Source of the DNA: Planctomycetota bacterium
GTDB lineage: Bacteria; Planctomycetota; UBA1135; UBA2386
NCBI GenBank assembly: GCA_028281765.1
Contig: JANQJF010000035.1
Location: 1-59,142, forward strand
Direction of reading: 5' to 3'
Length of the DNA: 59,142 nucleotides
Position 1 is the stretch's first letter; every line of letters begins with the position of its first letter. The position numbers and the translations under genes were made by a program. Below the pieces are notes generated by a model. That model saw only the letters and a list, made by a program, of their open reading frames with translations. It was not told the origin of the DNA and did no database searches. Below, one piece after another: positions 8,480 through 18,112 of this stretch.

Positions 8480-9955
8480 CTAGAACTGAGCCCGCATCTG
8501 CAGATACGCGAACGTCGTCGTCTCGTCGCTTCCTCCCGGTGCGTTCCGAGGGAACTCGCCCGGGAAGAGGAGCGCGCCGCCGACCTCGAAGTTCAACCGC
8601 TTCGGAGTCACGGTCCAGCGAGCCCGCACTTCGAATTGGGTGCCGAGGAAGTCGCCCGAGTCGCCGGTCGGGTCCGAGACGTTCGCCGTCGGCCACCGGT
8701 CCGTGCGCTCCTCGAGCCAGGCCGGGCGGAGAGACACGTATGCCCAGAAGTCGTCCCGCGGCTGGACGCGAACGCGCAGCTCGGGAGAGATCAAGTTCGT
8801 CCGGCGCAGTGCGAGGTAGATCTCGGTCGGACCGAAGTCGGGCCGCTGCACGCCGAACAGCGAATCGAAGCGGTTGTTCTCGCCGTCGTTCGGATCGCGG
8901 TCTCCGCTCGCGTAGTCGAGCGCGACCTGCACGTTGGGCTCCCAGACCGCATCGAACGTGTAGCCGAGGGCCGCGTGCGTGAAGAACGCGAGGTGGTTCA
9001 GTTCCGCGCTGCCGACCGTGAGGCGCGACGTGCCGAACTGCCCCGCCGCCTCGAGTTCGCCGTCGATCTTGCCCGGCGCGCGCTTCGTGAACAGTCGCAG
9101 ACCGGGCGTCGCGAAGCGACGGCGTAGCGAATCGGGATCGGTCTCCGCCAGCACGTAGGTGTAGTTCTCGAACACGGTCCGGTCGGTCAGCCGACGCGTG
9201 TCGAGAAACCCGAAGAGCTGCTGGTCCTCGTCCTCCCGGTCGAACTCGAACTCGTTGGCGCGAACACCGTCGCTGTCGTCCGGGAGCCGGCGCACCGGCA
9301 TCGTCCAGAACAAGCGGTACGAGTCGCCGTTCTCGCCCTGCCAGAGGTAGTCGACGCCCGTGAACGAGTTGATCGCCGTGCGATAGATGTGACGCGCGAT
9401 CAGCCGGCGGCTGCCGAGGTCCAGCGTCTGCCTGCCGACGCGCAAGCGGTGCGTGCCGGCGCCGAGCTCGCCGAGCCGGAAGTCGCCGAAGCCCTGGAGG
9501 ATGTCGGTCGCGTCCACCGTCGACGCGTTGATCGGGGTGCCCGTCGCCGCTCCGAACTGCCGCATGTCCGCGACTTCGAGAGTGAGGCCGATCGGCAGCG
9601 AATCGAGCTTCTCGAAGTCCACGTCACCGCGAAGCGCGAGGCGCGACGTCGCGAACGCCTGACTCCGCTCGAGTGAAGGGTTCGCTCGGAACTGATCGTC
9701 GATGACCTGAATGCGGCCGAGAAACTCTCCCGTGACCCACAGCCAGTCCGGGGTCCCGAGCACGTCGTCGAGCGAGACGAGCTCCTCGTCCGCGAAGGCC
9801 TCCGACCGCTGCGGACTCGCTGGCGGGTTCGTGCCGGCCTGCGCGACGATCGAGCCCGACAGTTGGACGGTGGCGAACAGGGCAAGAGACCGAGCGATGG
9901 CGAGACCTGAAGACACAACCCGCAGTATTCGAGATCCCGTTCCGCGAGCAAACAA
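8480..9955 (-). CDS. Outer-membrane beta-barrel porin, alginate-export type
   Basis: A signal peptide (region ARSLALFATVQLSGSIVAQA) is followed by about 450 residues alternating aromatic and polar positions. Features match the alginate_exp family (PF13372): a GRQTLDLGSRRLI segment, then IGR-like strands and YDYLWQG/FTGVDYLWQG-type strands, with a C-terminal Phe (RAQF) expected for assembly by the BAM machinery. The expected role is passive uptake or export of anionic oligosaccharides or other small solutes across the outer membrane. The start is a TTG at 9955; a GTG at 9916 would still give a good signal peptide and may be the true one. Single-gene unit. Confidence 0.85.
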   Translation of the reverse strand: MFARGTGSRILRVVSSGLAIARSLALFATVQLSGSIVAQAGTNPPASPQRSEAFADEELVSLDDVLGTPDWLWVTGEFLGRIQVIDDQFRANPSLERSQAFATSRLALRGDVDFEKLDSLPIGLTLEVADMRQFGAATGTPINASTVDATDILQGFGDFRLGELGAGTHRLRVGRQTLDLGSRRLIARHIYRTAINSFTGVDYLWQGENGDSYRLFWTMPVRRLPDDSDGVRANEFEFDREDEDQQLFGFLDTRRLTDRTVFENYTYVLAETDPDSLRRRFATPGLRLFTKRAPGKIDGELEAAGQFGTSRLTVGSAELNHLAFFTHAALGYTFDAVWEPNVQVALDYASGDRDPNDGENNRFDSLFGVQRPDFGPTEIYLALRRTNLISPELRVRVQPRDDFWAYVSLRPAWLEERTDRWPTANVSDPTGDSGDFLGTQFEVRARWTVTPKRLNFEVGGALLFPGEFPRNAPGGSDETTTFAYLQMRAQF

Positions 9956-10018
9956 GATCCCCGTGCCACGCGGTTTTGACTCGCGACCTCGGTCGAAAAC
10001 GACCTCGACGCCCCACCG

Positions 10019-10759
10019 TCAACGCTTGTTCTGCGCACCCTGCTGCGGCGGCTTCGCTTTCTCTTTCTCGGCCCAGATCTTCGTGCGCGCCGCGACCATC
10101 GCTTTCTCGACCGCATCGAGCGCGCGCAGCGCCGCCTTGCGATCCCGCGCTTTGCGCAGCGCGAGCAGCGCGCGTTCGATCTCATCGGCCGCCTCGGCGT
10201 AGGCGTTGCGGAACACGACCCGCAACGGCTTGCCGTTGTAGAGGTTGAGCCCGTACGTCGACGTGAAGTTCGCGGTCGCGGCTTTCCATGCCTTGTGGTC
10301 GAACGCCGTCTCGGTCCAGCCCACGACCTCCTCGACCGCCACCCGCCAATCCGCATCGGTCACGATGGAATGCGACACGCCCTTCGCATCGGTCCACAAG
10401 ACCCAGCACGCGAACGCCGCCGGGCCACCCGTGTTCTTCGCGTGCACCGCGACCGCGTTGTCGCGACCGAGGTCGTCGAGGTCGACGACGGTGACTTCTT
10501 CCCACTTGACCGAGGACGCTCGCTCGACGCCATTGACGAAGAGCGCGCACTCGTTGTCGCAGGTGAACACGAAGCGGGCGGAAGTGACCTTCTCGGGAAG
10601 CGCGAAGCGTCGACGCAACCAGACCTCTTGGTGCTGCTGCATGTCGGCGGCCCAGATGCGCTGGGCAGGGCCGGCGGCGTCCGGGTCGAGGGCCGGGTCC
10701 TGCGCGCAGACGGTGGCGGTGAGAGCCATCGGCACGATCGCGGCGAGAGGATTCATCAT
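10019..10759 (-). CDS. Secreted galactose-binding-like (jelly-roll) protein
   Basis: Starts MMNPLAAIVPMALTATVCAQ, a signal peptide. Residues about 30-165 resemble the N-terminal carbohydrate-binding jelly roll found beside alpha-L-rhamnosidases and beta-galactosidases: WLRRRFALPEKVTSARFVF, then CDNECALFVNGVE, then WKAATANFTSTYGLNLY. No catalytic domain follows. The C-terminal ~75 residues are a charged Ala/Arg/Lys helix (EIERALLALRKARDRKAAL) likely to form a coiled coil. Role probably sugar or surface binding; exact ligand unknown. Divergent from the next gene with a 124-base promoter region between them. Confidence 0.8.
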   Translation of the reverse strand: MMNPLAAIVPMALTATVCAQDPALDPDAAGPAQRIWAADMQQHQEVWLRRRFALPEKVTSARFVFTCDNECALFVNGVERASSVKWEEVTVVDLDDLGRDNAVAVHAKNTGGPAAFACWVLWTDAKGVSHSIVTDADWRVAVEEVVGWTETAFDHKAWKAATANFTSTYGLNLYNGKPLRVVFRNAYAEAADEIERALLALRKARDRKAALRALDAVEKAMVAARTKIWAEKEKAKPPQQGAQNKR

Positions 10760-10883
10760 GAGATTGTAGACGTCTCGCGGGGAGCGAGGTGCGTCACGAA
10801 TCTTCGAAGTCGAGAGACCCAATGAGCGCGGGTCGCGGATTCGACTATCCTGCGCCTTCCCACACCGCTCGAAGGAGACCGTC

Positions 10884-12497
10884 ATGCACCGCTGGATCTT
10901 GAACCTCGCAACGGCGTGCTGCTGCCTCTTCGCCACTCCGACGACAGCGCAGGATTTCGACCCCTACGACCTCCTTCCGGAAGACTCGCTCGTCGTCGCG
11001 GAATTTTCAGGTTTGGGAACCCTCCGAAACTCGTTCGGAGCCACCAACCTCGGAGAACTGATCACCGGTAACGCTCTGAAACCACTCCGCCTCTGGTTGG
11101 AGATGGAATGGGAGAAGCTCCACCAAATCGATGCCGACTCCGATTCGCCGACCTCGCTCTTCCTCGAAGCCATCTACGAGGAACTTCGGGATCACAGCGG
11201 CCGCGTCTACTTCGGTCTCAGCATGGATCTCGAACGTGAAACTCCATCGCTGGCGTCGCTCATCATCAGCGACGACGGCGAAACGGATCTACAGCGCGTC
11301 CATGAGATCTACCGCACCCATATCGCCGACCTCGGCTACGAGTTGCGTCAGCACGAGTTCGTCGGCCGGAAGGCGTGGTACATCGATGACGAGGAGAGTC
11401 GCTCCGACTTCACGTTCTTCGAAGATGGGAACCTGGTGTTCTGCAACGCCAAGTCGGACGTCGTGGAGCGAGTTCGAACGCTGCTCGAGACCTCCGCGCA
11501 CCCGGTTGCACCCAGCTCGCGAACCGGGAGTGCCGCATGCTCGGTCCGAGTCGATCTCACGCGCATACCCATGTGGCAATCTTGGTTGGACGGCCCACTC
11601 GGCAAGCTCCTCCAGCCGCTCGGTTTCGCAGAAGTACCGGCGATCGAGCTTCGAGTGACACCGAATGACGAGCGACTGGTGGTCGACTGCGAACTCACCA
11701 TCGACGAAGGCGCGACCACCCTGTTCGACTGCTTCCGGCCACCGCAGGCCGATCTCGAGCCGGCACTCGCGGTCGTCCCCGGAGATGCGGCGATCTGGGT
11801 AGCCAGCTGCGTCGACTGGGCACGGGTCGGAGAGCTCGTTCGCACACTGTCGCCCGAACTCATGCCGAGCGCCCTTTCCGACTTCACGCAGGACGACATC
11901 GACGAGGCGGCCCAGGACCTGGGAACGACGTTCTTCATCGCCGGCAGCCAGCGCACCGATGTCTCCATCGGCGATTTCTCCGATCTGTGCATCGGACTGC
12001 AGCTCAACAACGCCAGCGCACTCGAAGAGCACATGAGCGCATTCTTCGCGAGCGACGACGCCTTGCGCGCACGGCTCGAGACCAACGACTACCGCGACCA
12101 ACGCATCCATACACTGGGCTTCGGCAACGGCGTACACTTCGCGGTCGTCAAGAACCAAATGATCATGGCCGCGGGAGATGGCGGGCTGGATCGGATCCAC
12201 GCCGTGGTCGACGCCGATGGGCCGTCGGATCGACGACTACTCGGCGACGGCTTCACGGCTCGACGGAAGCTTGCCGGCGACGACTGCGTCCTCATGTACA
12301 ACGCCGACTTCGAGTCACCCGAAGACCTGGCCAGAACCGTCCTCGCTTCGATCGAACGGCGCAGCGGCTTGTCCGCTGTCGTAGCACCCGAGCTCGTCAC
12401 TGCCGTCTGCCGGCGCATGCGCGAACTCGACCTGCTCGGACTGCTGTTCTCGCTCCGATTCGACGGCGCGAACGTGATCTGGCGCACCGTGTGGTAG
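10884..12497 (+). CDS. Secreted protein, possibly DUF3352-like
   Basis: AAGGAG is placed 5 bases before ATG. The signal peptide MHRWILNLATACCCLFATPT is followed by AQDFDPYDLLPEDSLVVAEF, a beginning typical of the planctomycete DUF3352-like proteins (a statement that the protein concentrates on Leu/Val/Asp-rich alpha-beta repeats; assignment tentative). Two related halves can be seen, each with a GDAAIW or DSLVV opening strand, a long helix, and a LGFGNGVHFAVVKNQMIMAA hairpin. There are few cysteines and no catalytic motif. Exported to the periplasm or surface. Function unknown. Confidence 0.8.
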   Translation: MHRWILNLATACCCLFATPTTAQDFDPYDLLPEDSLVVAEFSGLGTLRNSFGATNLGELITGNALKPLRLWLEMEWEKLHQIDADSDSPTSLFLEAIYEELRDHSGRVYFGLSMDLERETPSLASLIISDDGETDLQRVHEIYRTHIADLGYELRQHEFVGRKAWYIDDEESRSDFTFFEDGNLVFCNAKSDVVERVRTLLETSAHPVAPSSRTGSAACSVRVDLTRIPMWQSWLDGPLGKLLQPLGFAEVPAIELRVTPNDERLVVDCELTIDEGATTLFDCFRPPQADLEPALAVVPGDAAIWVASCVDWARVGELVRTLSPELMPSALSDFTQDDIDEAAQDLGTTFFIAGSQRTDVSIGDFSDLCIGLQLNNASALEEHMSAFFASDDALRARLETNDYRDQRIHTLGFGNGVHFAVVKNQMIMAAGDGGLDRIHAVVDADGPSDRRLLGDGFTARRKLAGDDCVLMYNADFESPEDLARTVLASIERRSGLSAVVAPELVTAVCRRMRELDLLGLLFSLRFDGANVIWRTVW

Positions 12498-12681
12498 GTC
12501 GTGAACAAGCGAACTCGAGCAGCTACGAGCCTTGAGGAGTCAAAGTCGAGTTCCGGGCTTCGACACATCGGCGACGCCGTCCCACTAGAGCCCTTCTAGG
12601 CATCGAGTTACGCCTCCTCCTCCCCGCATGACCATCGAAGCCAGCCGGTTTCGGAGGTGACGCACTGCCTACTCCGTGCTA

Positions 12682-12703
12682 GTGTACTAGGTAACTAATA
12701 CAC
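12682..12703. promoter_or_regulatory. Palindromic operator of the GntR/ABC operon
   Basis: A 22-base sequence with outer arms GTGTA and TACAC is self-complementary at 9 of 11 paired positions. It ends 11 bases before the TTG start of the GntR gene. YtrA-type GntR repressors are known to bind GTGTA...TACAC-type palindromes, so this is probably the autoregulatory operator, overlapping the promoter. Confidence 0.7.
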
Positions 12704-12714
12704 CTAGCCGACCG

Positions 12715-13101
12715 TTGCCCATCCTGTTCCAGCTGCGCCCCGGGGACACCCGGCCGATCTACCTGCAGATCACCGACGAGGTGAGACGCGGGATCGCCCA
12801 CGGCCAGCTCGTGCCCGACGAAGCCCTGCCATCCGTGCGCGCGTTGGCCTCGGACCTTCGGGTCAATCCCAACACGGTCCAGCAGGCATACCGCGAGCTC
12901 GAAAGGGATGGGACCGTCTACGTGCAGCGCGGTCGGGGCACGTTCATCGCGGCGACGCAGGATCAGACCGATGAGATCGGGCGGATCACCGAGCGGCTGG
13001 CGGACGACGTCGTGCGCGAGGCGTGGCGGTCGGGAGTGCCGATCGACGCGCTGATCGCGGCGATCCAGGAAACGGCCCGCAAGAAGGAGGACGACTCATG
13101 A
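12715..13101 (+). CDS. GntR-family transcriptional regulator, YtrA type
   Basis: 128 residues, the short form typical of YtrA regulators in front of ABC transporter operons. The winged helix starts PIYLQITDEVRRGI, followed by LPSVRALASDLRVNPNTVQQ and the wing GTVYVQRGRGTF. The C-terminal ~45 residues are the short helical dimerisation tail. The start is TTG; an in-frame TAG lies 27 bases upstream and no Shine-Dalgarno sequence is visible, so the message may be leaderless or nearly so. The stop overlaps the ATPase start by 4 bases (ATGA). It should repress its own operon until an envelope-stress or peptide signal is met; the signal is not known. Confidence 0.93.
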   Translation: MPILFQLRPGDTRPIYLQITDEVRRGIAHGQLVPDEALPSVRALASDLRVNPNTVQQAYRELERDGTVYVQRGRGTFIAATQDQTDEIGRITERLADDVVREAWRSGVPIDALIAAIQETARKKEDDS

Positions 13102-14027
13102 CTCTCGAGTTGTCGCACGCACTCGACTCGGACGGCGTAGCAGCTGTGCGAACGCGTGGACTGACCCGCTGGTTCGGCGACCACTGTGCGCTCGACGAAG
13201 TCGGGCTCATCGTCCCGAAAGGCGCGGTGTACGTGCTCGCCGGTGCGAACGGCGCTGGCAAGACGACGCTGTTGCGGTCTCTCATGGAACTTTCGCGCGT
13301 GGATCGCGGAACCGTGGAGCTGTTCGGTGACGGCGAAGCGAGCCCGGCGCAGCGGCGCGCGCAGATCGGCTACGTGCCGGACAATCACGAGTTCGGCTAC
13401 CGGTGGATGCGAGTCGGCGAGCTGCTCGCATCGCACGCGGGCTACTTCCCCCACTGGGATCGAAGCTACGCCGCGGAGCTGAACGCACGGTTCTCGATCG
13501 ACGATCGACCGCGCTTCGGCCAGCTGTCTCGAGGCCAAGCACGACGCGTGCAGTTGGTGATGGCGCTCGCACATCGACCGCGTTTGCTGCTGCTCGACGA
13601 ACCGAGTGAAGGTCTCGACCCTCTCGTGCGAGACGAACTCGGCGCCGTGCTGGCGGAGTTCCTCGCCGAGTCGGGAGCCAGCCTGCTGATGTCGACGCAC
13701 CACATGCACGACGTGATCGGGTTGGCCGACCACTTGGGAGTTCTCGTCGACGGCCGACTCGCCGCGCAGGTGTCACGCGCGCGGCTCGAGACGGAGCTCA
13801 ATCAGATCCACGCACGCGTGCCCGAAGGCTGGAGCGCATCGCGCGACCTCGAGAGCGCCGTGCTGGAGCGCAAATCGGCCGGGCGCGAGATCTCTTGGAC
13901 CATGTGGGGTTCTCCCGACGCGTTGCAACGGGAACTCGTCGCGACGGGAGCCGAGGTCCTCTCGCTCGATCCTCTGGGATTCGAGCACGCGACTCGCTGT
14001 CTCCTGCGCTTGGGAGGTGGAGTGTGA
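13098..14027 (+). CDS. ABC transporter ATP-binding protein (YtrB-like)
   Basis: 309 residues. A perfect AAGGAGG sits inside the end of the GntR gene before the ATG. Walker A GANGAGKT (49-56), signature LSRGQ (about 145), Walker B LLLLDEP with EGLDP, and the H-loop STHH are all present, so it should be an active ATPase. The C-terminal ~80 residues are an accessory domain. It couples with the permease encoded by the next, 4-base-overlapping gene. Together with the GntR gene this is the standard regulator-ATPase-permease layout of exporters that respond to cell-envelope threats. Confidence 0.95.
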   Translation: MTLELSHALDSDGVAAVRTRGLTRWFGDHCALDEVGLIVPKGAVYVLAGANGAGKTTLLRSLMELSRVDRGTVELFGDGEASPAQRRAQIGYVPDNHEFGYRWMRVGELLASHAGYFPHWDRSYAAELNARFSIDDRPRFGQLSRGQARRVQLVMALAHRPRLLLLDEPSEGLDPLVRDELGAVLAEFLAESGASLLMSTHHMHDVIGLADHLGVLVDGRLAAQVSRARLETELNQIHARVPEGWSASRDLESAVLERKSAGREISWTMWGSPDALQRELVATGAEVLSLDPLGFEHATRCLLRLGGGV

Positions 14028-14842
14028 ACGATCGATCTCGGCAGACTCCGTCCTGGCCCACCGTGTTCCGGACGCAGTTCCGCATCGTGATCGCGGCTCT
14101 TCGCGGCCGGCCCGCGATGTGGGCGATCGCGCCGTTCGCGGTGCTCGCGATCGCCATGGCCGCTGGGGATGGGCTGCTCGGAGTCATCAGCGAGTCGCAG
14201 CCGGATGGAGGCGAAACGACTCGGTCCGGTTGGATCCGTTCCGCGGACATGAATCTCGAGGAAGGTCAGGCCGCGGTGCTGATCGTATTCATCGGCCTGA
14301 CGGTGTTCGGGATCTTCTGGCCGCATTGGGTCTGGCGCGACGCGCTACCGGCTCGGCGCGACTACCACTGGGCGATGCCCGTCGACCGGCGGGTCCACGA
14401 TGCGACGCGAGTCCTCGCGGGCGCCGTCACACTTCTCGTGTTTTCGTTCGCCTCGTTCGCAGTGGTCGTCTCCGTGAGTGCGGCGTGCGGTCATGCCGAG
14501 GGGGTGTTCGTGGGCTGGCAGAACTGGCTGACGGGTCCACTCCTCTACTACCTCGTCGCGTCCGTACCGGCGGTCTGCACGAATCGGCCGACCGCCTGGA
14601 TCCTCGGCGTGTTGGTCACTGCGTCGGGCGCCGCGGCGCTCGCGACTCCGCTGCAACAAGACTGGATGCGCGCGCCGATGCAGTCACTGTCGAACCTCGG
14701 TGAGATCGCGGGCGGCGCGGTGTTCGGCGCGCTCGAGGACTCCGACGTCGCCACCGTCAGCGGATGGACAACCGCTACGTGCCTCGGTGGCGCTGCGGCC
14801 GCGGTCGCAATCGCGATCCTGCTTCGCTCCAAACCGCGCTGA
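14024..14842 (+). CDS. ABC transporter permease
   Basis: 272 residues from a GTG start that overlaps the ATPase stop (GTGA), preceded by GGGAGGTGG. Hydrophobic segments are seen near residues 29-45 (MWAIAPFAVLAIAMAA), 85-105 (AAVLIVFIGLTVFGIFWP), 135-160, 170-185, 190-205 and 250-268, consistent with six membrane helices and a periplasmic loop between the first two. It is too divergent for a named family and was identified mainly by operon position. Exporter substrate unknown. Confidence 0.88.
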   Translation: MNDRSRQTPSWPTVFRTQFRIVIAALRGRPAMWAIAPFAVLAIAMAAGDGLLGVISESQPDGGETTRSGWIRSADMNLEEGQAAVLIVFIGLTVFGIFWPHWVWRDALPARRDYHWAMPVDRRVHDATRVLAGAVTLLVFSFASFAVVVSVSAACGHAEGVFVGWQNWLTGPLLYYLVASVPAVCTNRPTAWILGVLVTASGAAALATPLQQDWMRAPMQSLSNLGEIAGGAVFGALEDSDVATVSGWTTATCLGGAAAAVAIAILLRSKPR

Positions 14843-14894
14843 TCACGGCTCGAAACCACGAACGACAACCCCTTCCTCTGACCAGGAACATGAC

Positions 14895-16382
14895 ATGAGA
14901 ACCCGACCTGACCCATTCGCACTTTGCGCCCTCGGACTGCTGGCATGCACGGCTTCGGTTCGATCCCAGACCGACTTCGTCTACCCCGACACGAAAGCCG
15001 GCCGTATTGCCGAAGCCTGCATCGCCGCCATCAACGCCGGCGACGAAGCGACCGTTCGCAAGTTCATCAAGACGCATCGCGCTGCGTCCTCGCTCGAGAA
15101 GCGCTCCGTCGACGAACGCACGCCGAAGTTCGTGCAGATGAACCGCATGCTCGGCGAACTCGCGCCGGGCCACATTGTGGAGAGCGAGGCTCTGACGATC
15201 GAGCTGCTCGCGCGCTCGAGCAACATGTCCGCGTGGTTCTCGTTTCGCTTCGGGCTCGAAACGACTCCGCCACACAAGCTCCTCCACCTGACGATCCAGC
15301 CGGGCGACGACCCGACCAAGCTCCGCCAGGGCTACACCGACTGGAAGGACCTGACCGACCTGCTCCGTCAGGTCGCAGAGGACTACAAGATCCCAGGCAT
15401 CGTCGCGGCGGTGGCCGATGCGGAGTCGATCCGCGCGTCTGCCGCTGTCGGTGTGCGCAGAATGGGCGAGCCCGACGCCGTGCGGCTCGGCGACCGATTC
15501 CATATCGGCTCCGTCACCAAGTCGATGACCGCGACGGTCCTCGGCACGCTCGTAGAGCGCGGTCAGCTGTCACTCGACCTCACGCTAGGAGAAGCGTTAC
15601 CCGACGTAGAGATGGCCGAGGGCTATCGAGCCGCGACGCTCCGGCAGGTGCTGCATCACCGTGCCGGGCTGCCGAGCGTGCTGGATCCCGGCGACGACGA
15701 CGATCGACGCTGGAAGAACCGTGACGGCAGCGAGCGCGACCGTCGCGCCGCGTTCTTGGCAGACATCCTTCGTCGCGAGCCTGCGTCGACGCCAGGAGAG
15801 AAGTTCGCGTACTCCAACGCCGGTTACGTGCTCGCGGGCCACGTCGCGGAACGCGTCGCGCGGACGACCTGGGAAGAGCTGATGCGTCGCGAACTCTTCG
15901 CGCCGCTGCGGATGCACTCCGCCGGATTCGGCTGGCCGACGCGGGTCGCGCCCGGACAGCCGTTCGGTCACGAAGGCACGATGAACGACATGCGGCCGCA
16001 GGAGGAGGACTACGAGCTCGGCGACTACATGGCGCCGGCCGGGGACGTCAGCTGCTCGGTCGAAGATCTGACGCGCTTCGGTCAGCTACACCTTCGCGGC
16101 ATGAAGGGTCAAGACGGCGTGCTCGCGTCGAAGACGATCCAGCTGCTGCACGAAACCGCGCCGATGGGCGGAGGCCAGGCGTACGCGGCGGGATGGATGG
16201 TCGACATGAACGAAGCCGAACCCGATCACGAACACGGGGGGTCGGCCGGAACGTTCTTCGCGATGCTCGTTGTATCGCCGTCACGAGATCGCGTCGTAAC
16301 GGTGATGATGAACTCCGGCGCGCTCTCCAACATGGCGATCGTCGAGAAGATCGCCACGGCGATTCGAGAGCGCGGGCTCTGA
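14895..16382 (+). CDS. Secreted serine hydrolase of the beta-lactamase/penicillin-binding (class C-like) family
   Basis: Signal peptide MRTRPDPFALCALGLLACTA, then an N-terminal domain of about 140 residues (AACIAAINAGDEATVRKFIK type, also seen in front of similar hydrolases), then the beta-lactamase fold. The catalytic SxxK is SVTK with Ser206 and Lys209, the YxN motif is Tyr306-Ser-Asn308, and HGGSAG near 446 takes the KTG position. These sites are those of esterases, D-aminopeptidases and class C beta-lactamases; the sequence does not decide between them. It acts in the periplasm or outside. Start at ATG 14895 with AGGA upstream; it lies 52 bases after the permease gene and could be co-transcribed. 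Confidence 0.9.
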   Translation: MRTRPDPFALCALGLLACTASVRSQTDFVYPDTKAGRIAEACIAAINAGDEATVRKFIKTHRAASSLEKRSVDERTPKFVQMNRMLGELAPGHIVESEALTIELLARSSNMSAWFSFRFGLETTPPHKLLHLTIQPGDDPTKLRQGYTDWKDLTDLLRQVAEDYKIPGIVAAVADAESIRASAAVGVRRMGEPDAVRLGDRFHIGSVTKSMTATVLGTLVERGQLSLDLTLGEALPDVEMAEGYRAATLRQVLHHRAGLPSVLDPGDDDDRRWKNRDGSERDRRAAFLADILRREPASTPGEKFAYSNAGYVLAGHVAERVARTTWEELMRRELFAPLRMHSAGFGWPTRVAPGQPFGHEGTMNDMRPQEEDYELGDYMAPAGDVSCSVEDLTRFGQLHLRGMKGQDGVLASKTIQLLHETAPMGGGQAYAAGWMVDMNEAEPDHEHGGSAGTFFAMLVVSPSRDRVVTVMMNSGALSNMAIVEKIATAIRERGL

Positions 16383-16399
16383 GGACTGCCGACGACCGA

Positions 16400-18112
16400 T
16401 CAGCCGATCCAGAGCTCGACGGCGTTACTCATCGAGATCCCGTCCGAGGCACCGGGGTCGAGCAGTAGCCCTTGGAAGTTGTAGTTCTCCCCCATGAGGG
16501 CGGCGTCGTTCGGGATCGTCAGCGGAAGTGAATTCGCTCCCGTTGCGCCGAGCGTGACCGGAATGCTCGTGAACGGCAGCACCAGCAGCGTGCCACCGAA
16601 CAGCGGAGTGGCGATCTGCGACGCTGGCCCCGCGCCGATCAGGACGATGCCGTTGGCGTTGCCGAGTCCATTCGACGTATCGATCGACGTCGTGTTGCCG
16701 ACCGTCGCCGCGCCGGTGATCGCCAGCGAAGGGACAGCCCCGCCAGCGCCGGCGTGGCCCGCTCCGTACGGCAACGCGCCGAACGGGATGTTGAAGCGGA
16801 TGTCGAGCTTGCCGTCGCGATAGTCATGCCACGTGATCAGCGCAGTGTCGTCCGTCGTGGCGATCGCCGGCTCTCCGCCGAACGAAGCGCCTGGTCCGTC
16901 CGTTTGGAGCTGGATCGGTGCACTCAGCCACGTTGCGCCGCCATCCTGCGAGTGGTTGAGGAACACATCGTGCTCCCCATTCGGGTCGTCACTCCAAGTC
17001 ACGTAGACTGAGTTCCCGGTCGACGCGAGCCGTTGCTGGTTGAAGAGCTTGCTCACCACCGCGAGCTGGGTGTCCGATGTCTGCCACGTCCCGCCACCAT
17101 CAGACGAGCGATTGAAGTAGAGATCGTTCCGACCGTTGCGGCGATCGGTCCAACTCACGTACACCGAAGATCCGGATGCCGCGACCTTCGGGAGATACGT
17201 GTCCGCGCTGCTGGAGTCGATCCGGATCGGGGAGCTCTGCCAGGTGACGCCACCGTCGGACGAGTAATTGAGCCAGATGCCATCGCCGTACCAGACGACG
17301 TAGACCGAAGACCCGGAGACGGCGACCTGAGGTACTGCTGCGAACGAGGCGGTGGACACCGGAATGTCGGAGGCTTGCCACGTCGCACCACCATCGGTGG
17401 AGTAGTTGACAAAGACCCTCTGTTGGCCATTGCGGTTGTCGTACCAGGTGACATAGACCGAAGAGCCGTTGGCCACGATCTGTGGATCATGGGAGTGTGC
17501 GCTTCCCGGCGCGTCCGTATCGAGCCGGATGTCCGAAGTCTGCCAGGTCTGCCCGTGGTCGTTGGAGTAGTTGAGGTAGATGTCCCATCCGAAGCTACCG
17601 TTGCGGCTGTCTTCCCAAACGACGTAGACATTGGAGTCGGCGGACGCGATCTGCGGATCGACAGACTCGCCGCTGACGATTCTGTCGAGCCGGGCATCCA
17701 GGGGCTGCCAGGTCAAGCCATGGTCCGTCGAGCGGTTGAACCGAATGTCTCGGTTCGGGGAATACCGGTTGTCGCTCCACGTGACGTACACCGCTGCATC
17801 GCTCACCGCGAGGCGTGGCGTATCGGAGAGCAACCCGGGGAGACCGGCATTGACCCGTACGTCCTGGGTCAGCCAGGTCGCTCCGCCATCCGTCGAGGCG
17901 TTGCAGTACATGTCGAACCGAGTCCCGAGCAGGCTGTTGCGAGTGTCCGCCCACGCGACGTAGACGTTGGATCCGACCGCCGCAATCTCCGGCGAGTTCG
18001 AGTTCCACGCGCCCGGGCCGTCGGTATCGAGCCGGATGTCGGGAGTACGCTGGGCAGCCGCGCACACAGAGGTCGCGAGTACGACCGCGAGCGAGAGATC
18101 GAAGCGAGTCAT
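16400..18112 (-). CDS. Secreted BNR/Asp-box repeat protein (sialidase-like propeller) with conserved C-terminal domain
   Basis: AAAGGAA precedes the ATG, and MTRFDLSLAVVLATSVCAAA is the signal peptide. Some eight repeats of about 47 residues follow, each with a VYVTWSDNRNG-like strand and an Asp-box SxDGGxTW (STDGGATW, SNDHGQTW, SSDGGVTW), which indicates a beta-propeller of the sialidase type. The arginine triad of true sialidases was not identified, so binding rather than hydrolysis is possible. The last ~120 residues start YGAGHAGAGGAVPSLAITG and end GISMSNAVELWIG, a clear copy of the domain shared by the secreted proteins here. Confidence 0.88.
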   Translation of the reverse strand: MTRFDLSLAVVLATSVCAAAQRTPDIRLDTDGPGAWNSNSPEIAAVGSNVYVAWADTRNSLLGTRFDMYCNASTDGGATWLTQDVRVNAGLPGLLSDTPRLAVSDAAVYVTWSDNRYSPNRDIRFNRSTDHGLTWQPLDARLDRIVSGESVDPQIASADSNVYVVWEDSRNGSFGWDIYLNYSNDHGQTWQTSDIRLDTDAPGSAHSHDPQIVANGSSVYVTWYDNRNGQQRVFVNYSTDGGATWQASDIPVSTASFAAVPQVAVSGSSVYVVWYGDGIWLNYSSDGGVTWQSSPIRIDSSSADTYLPKVAASGSSVYVSWTDRRNGRNDLYFNRSSDGGGTWQTSDTQLAVVSKLFNQQRLASTGNSVYVTWSDDPNGEHDVFLNHSQDGGATWLSAPIQLQTDGPGASFGGEPAIATTDDTALITWHDYRDGKLDIRFNIPFGALPYGAGHAGAGGAVPSLAITGAATVGNTTSIDTSNGLGNANGIVLIGAGPASQIATPLFGGTLLVLPFTSIPVTLGATGANSLPLTIPNDAALMGENYNFQGLLLDPGASDGISMSNAVELWIG

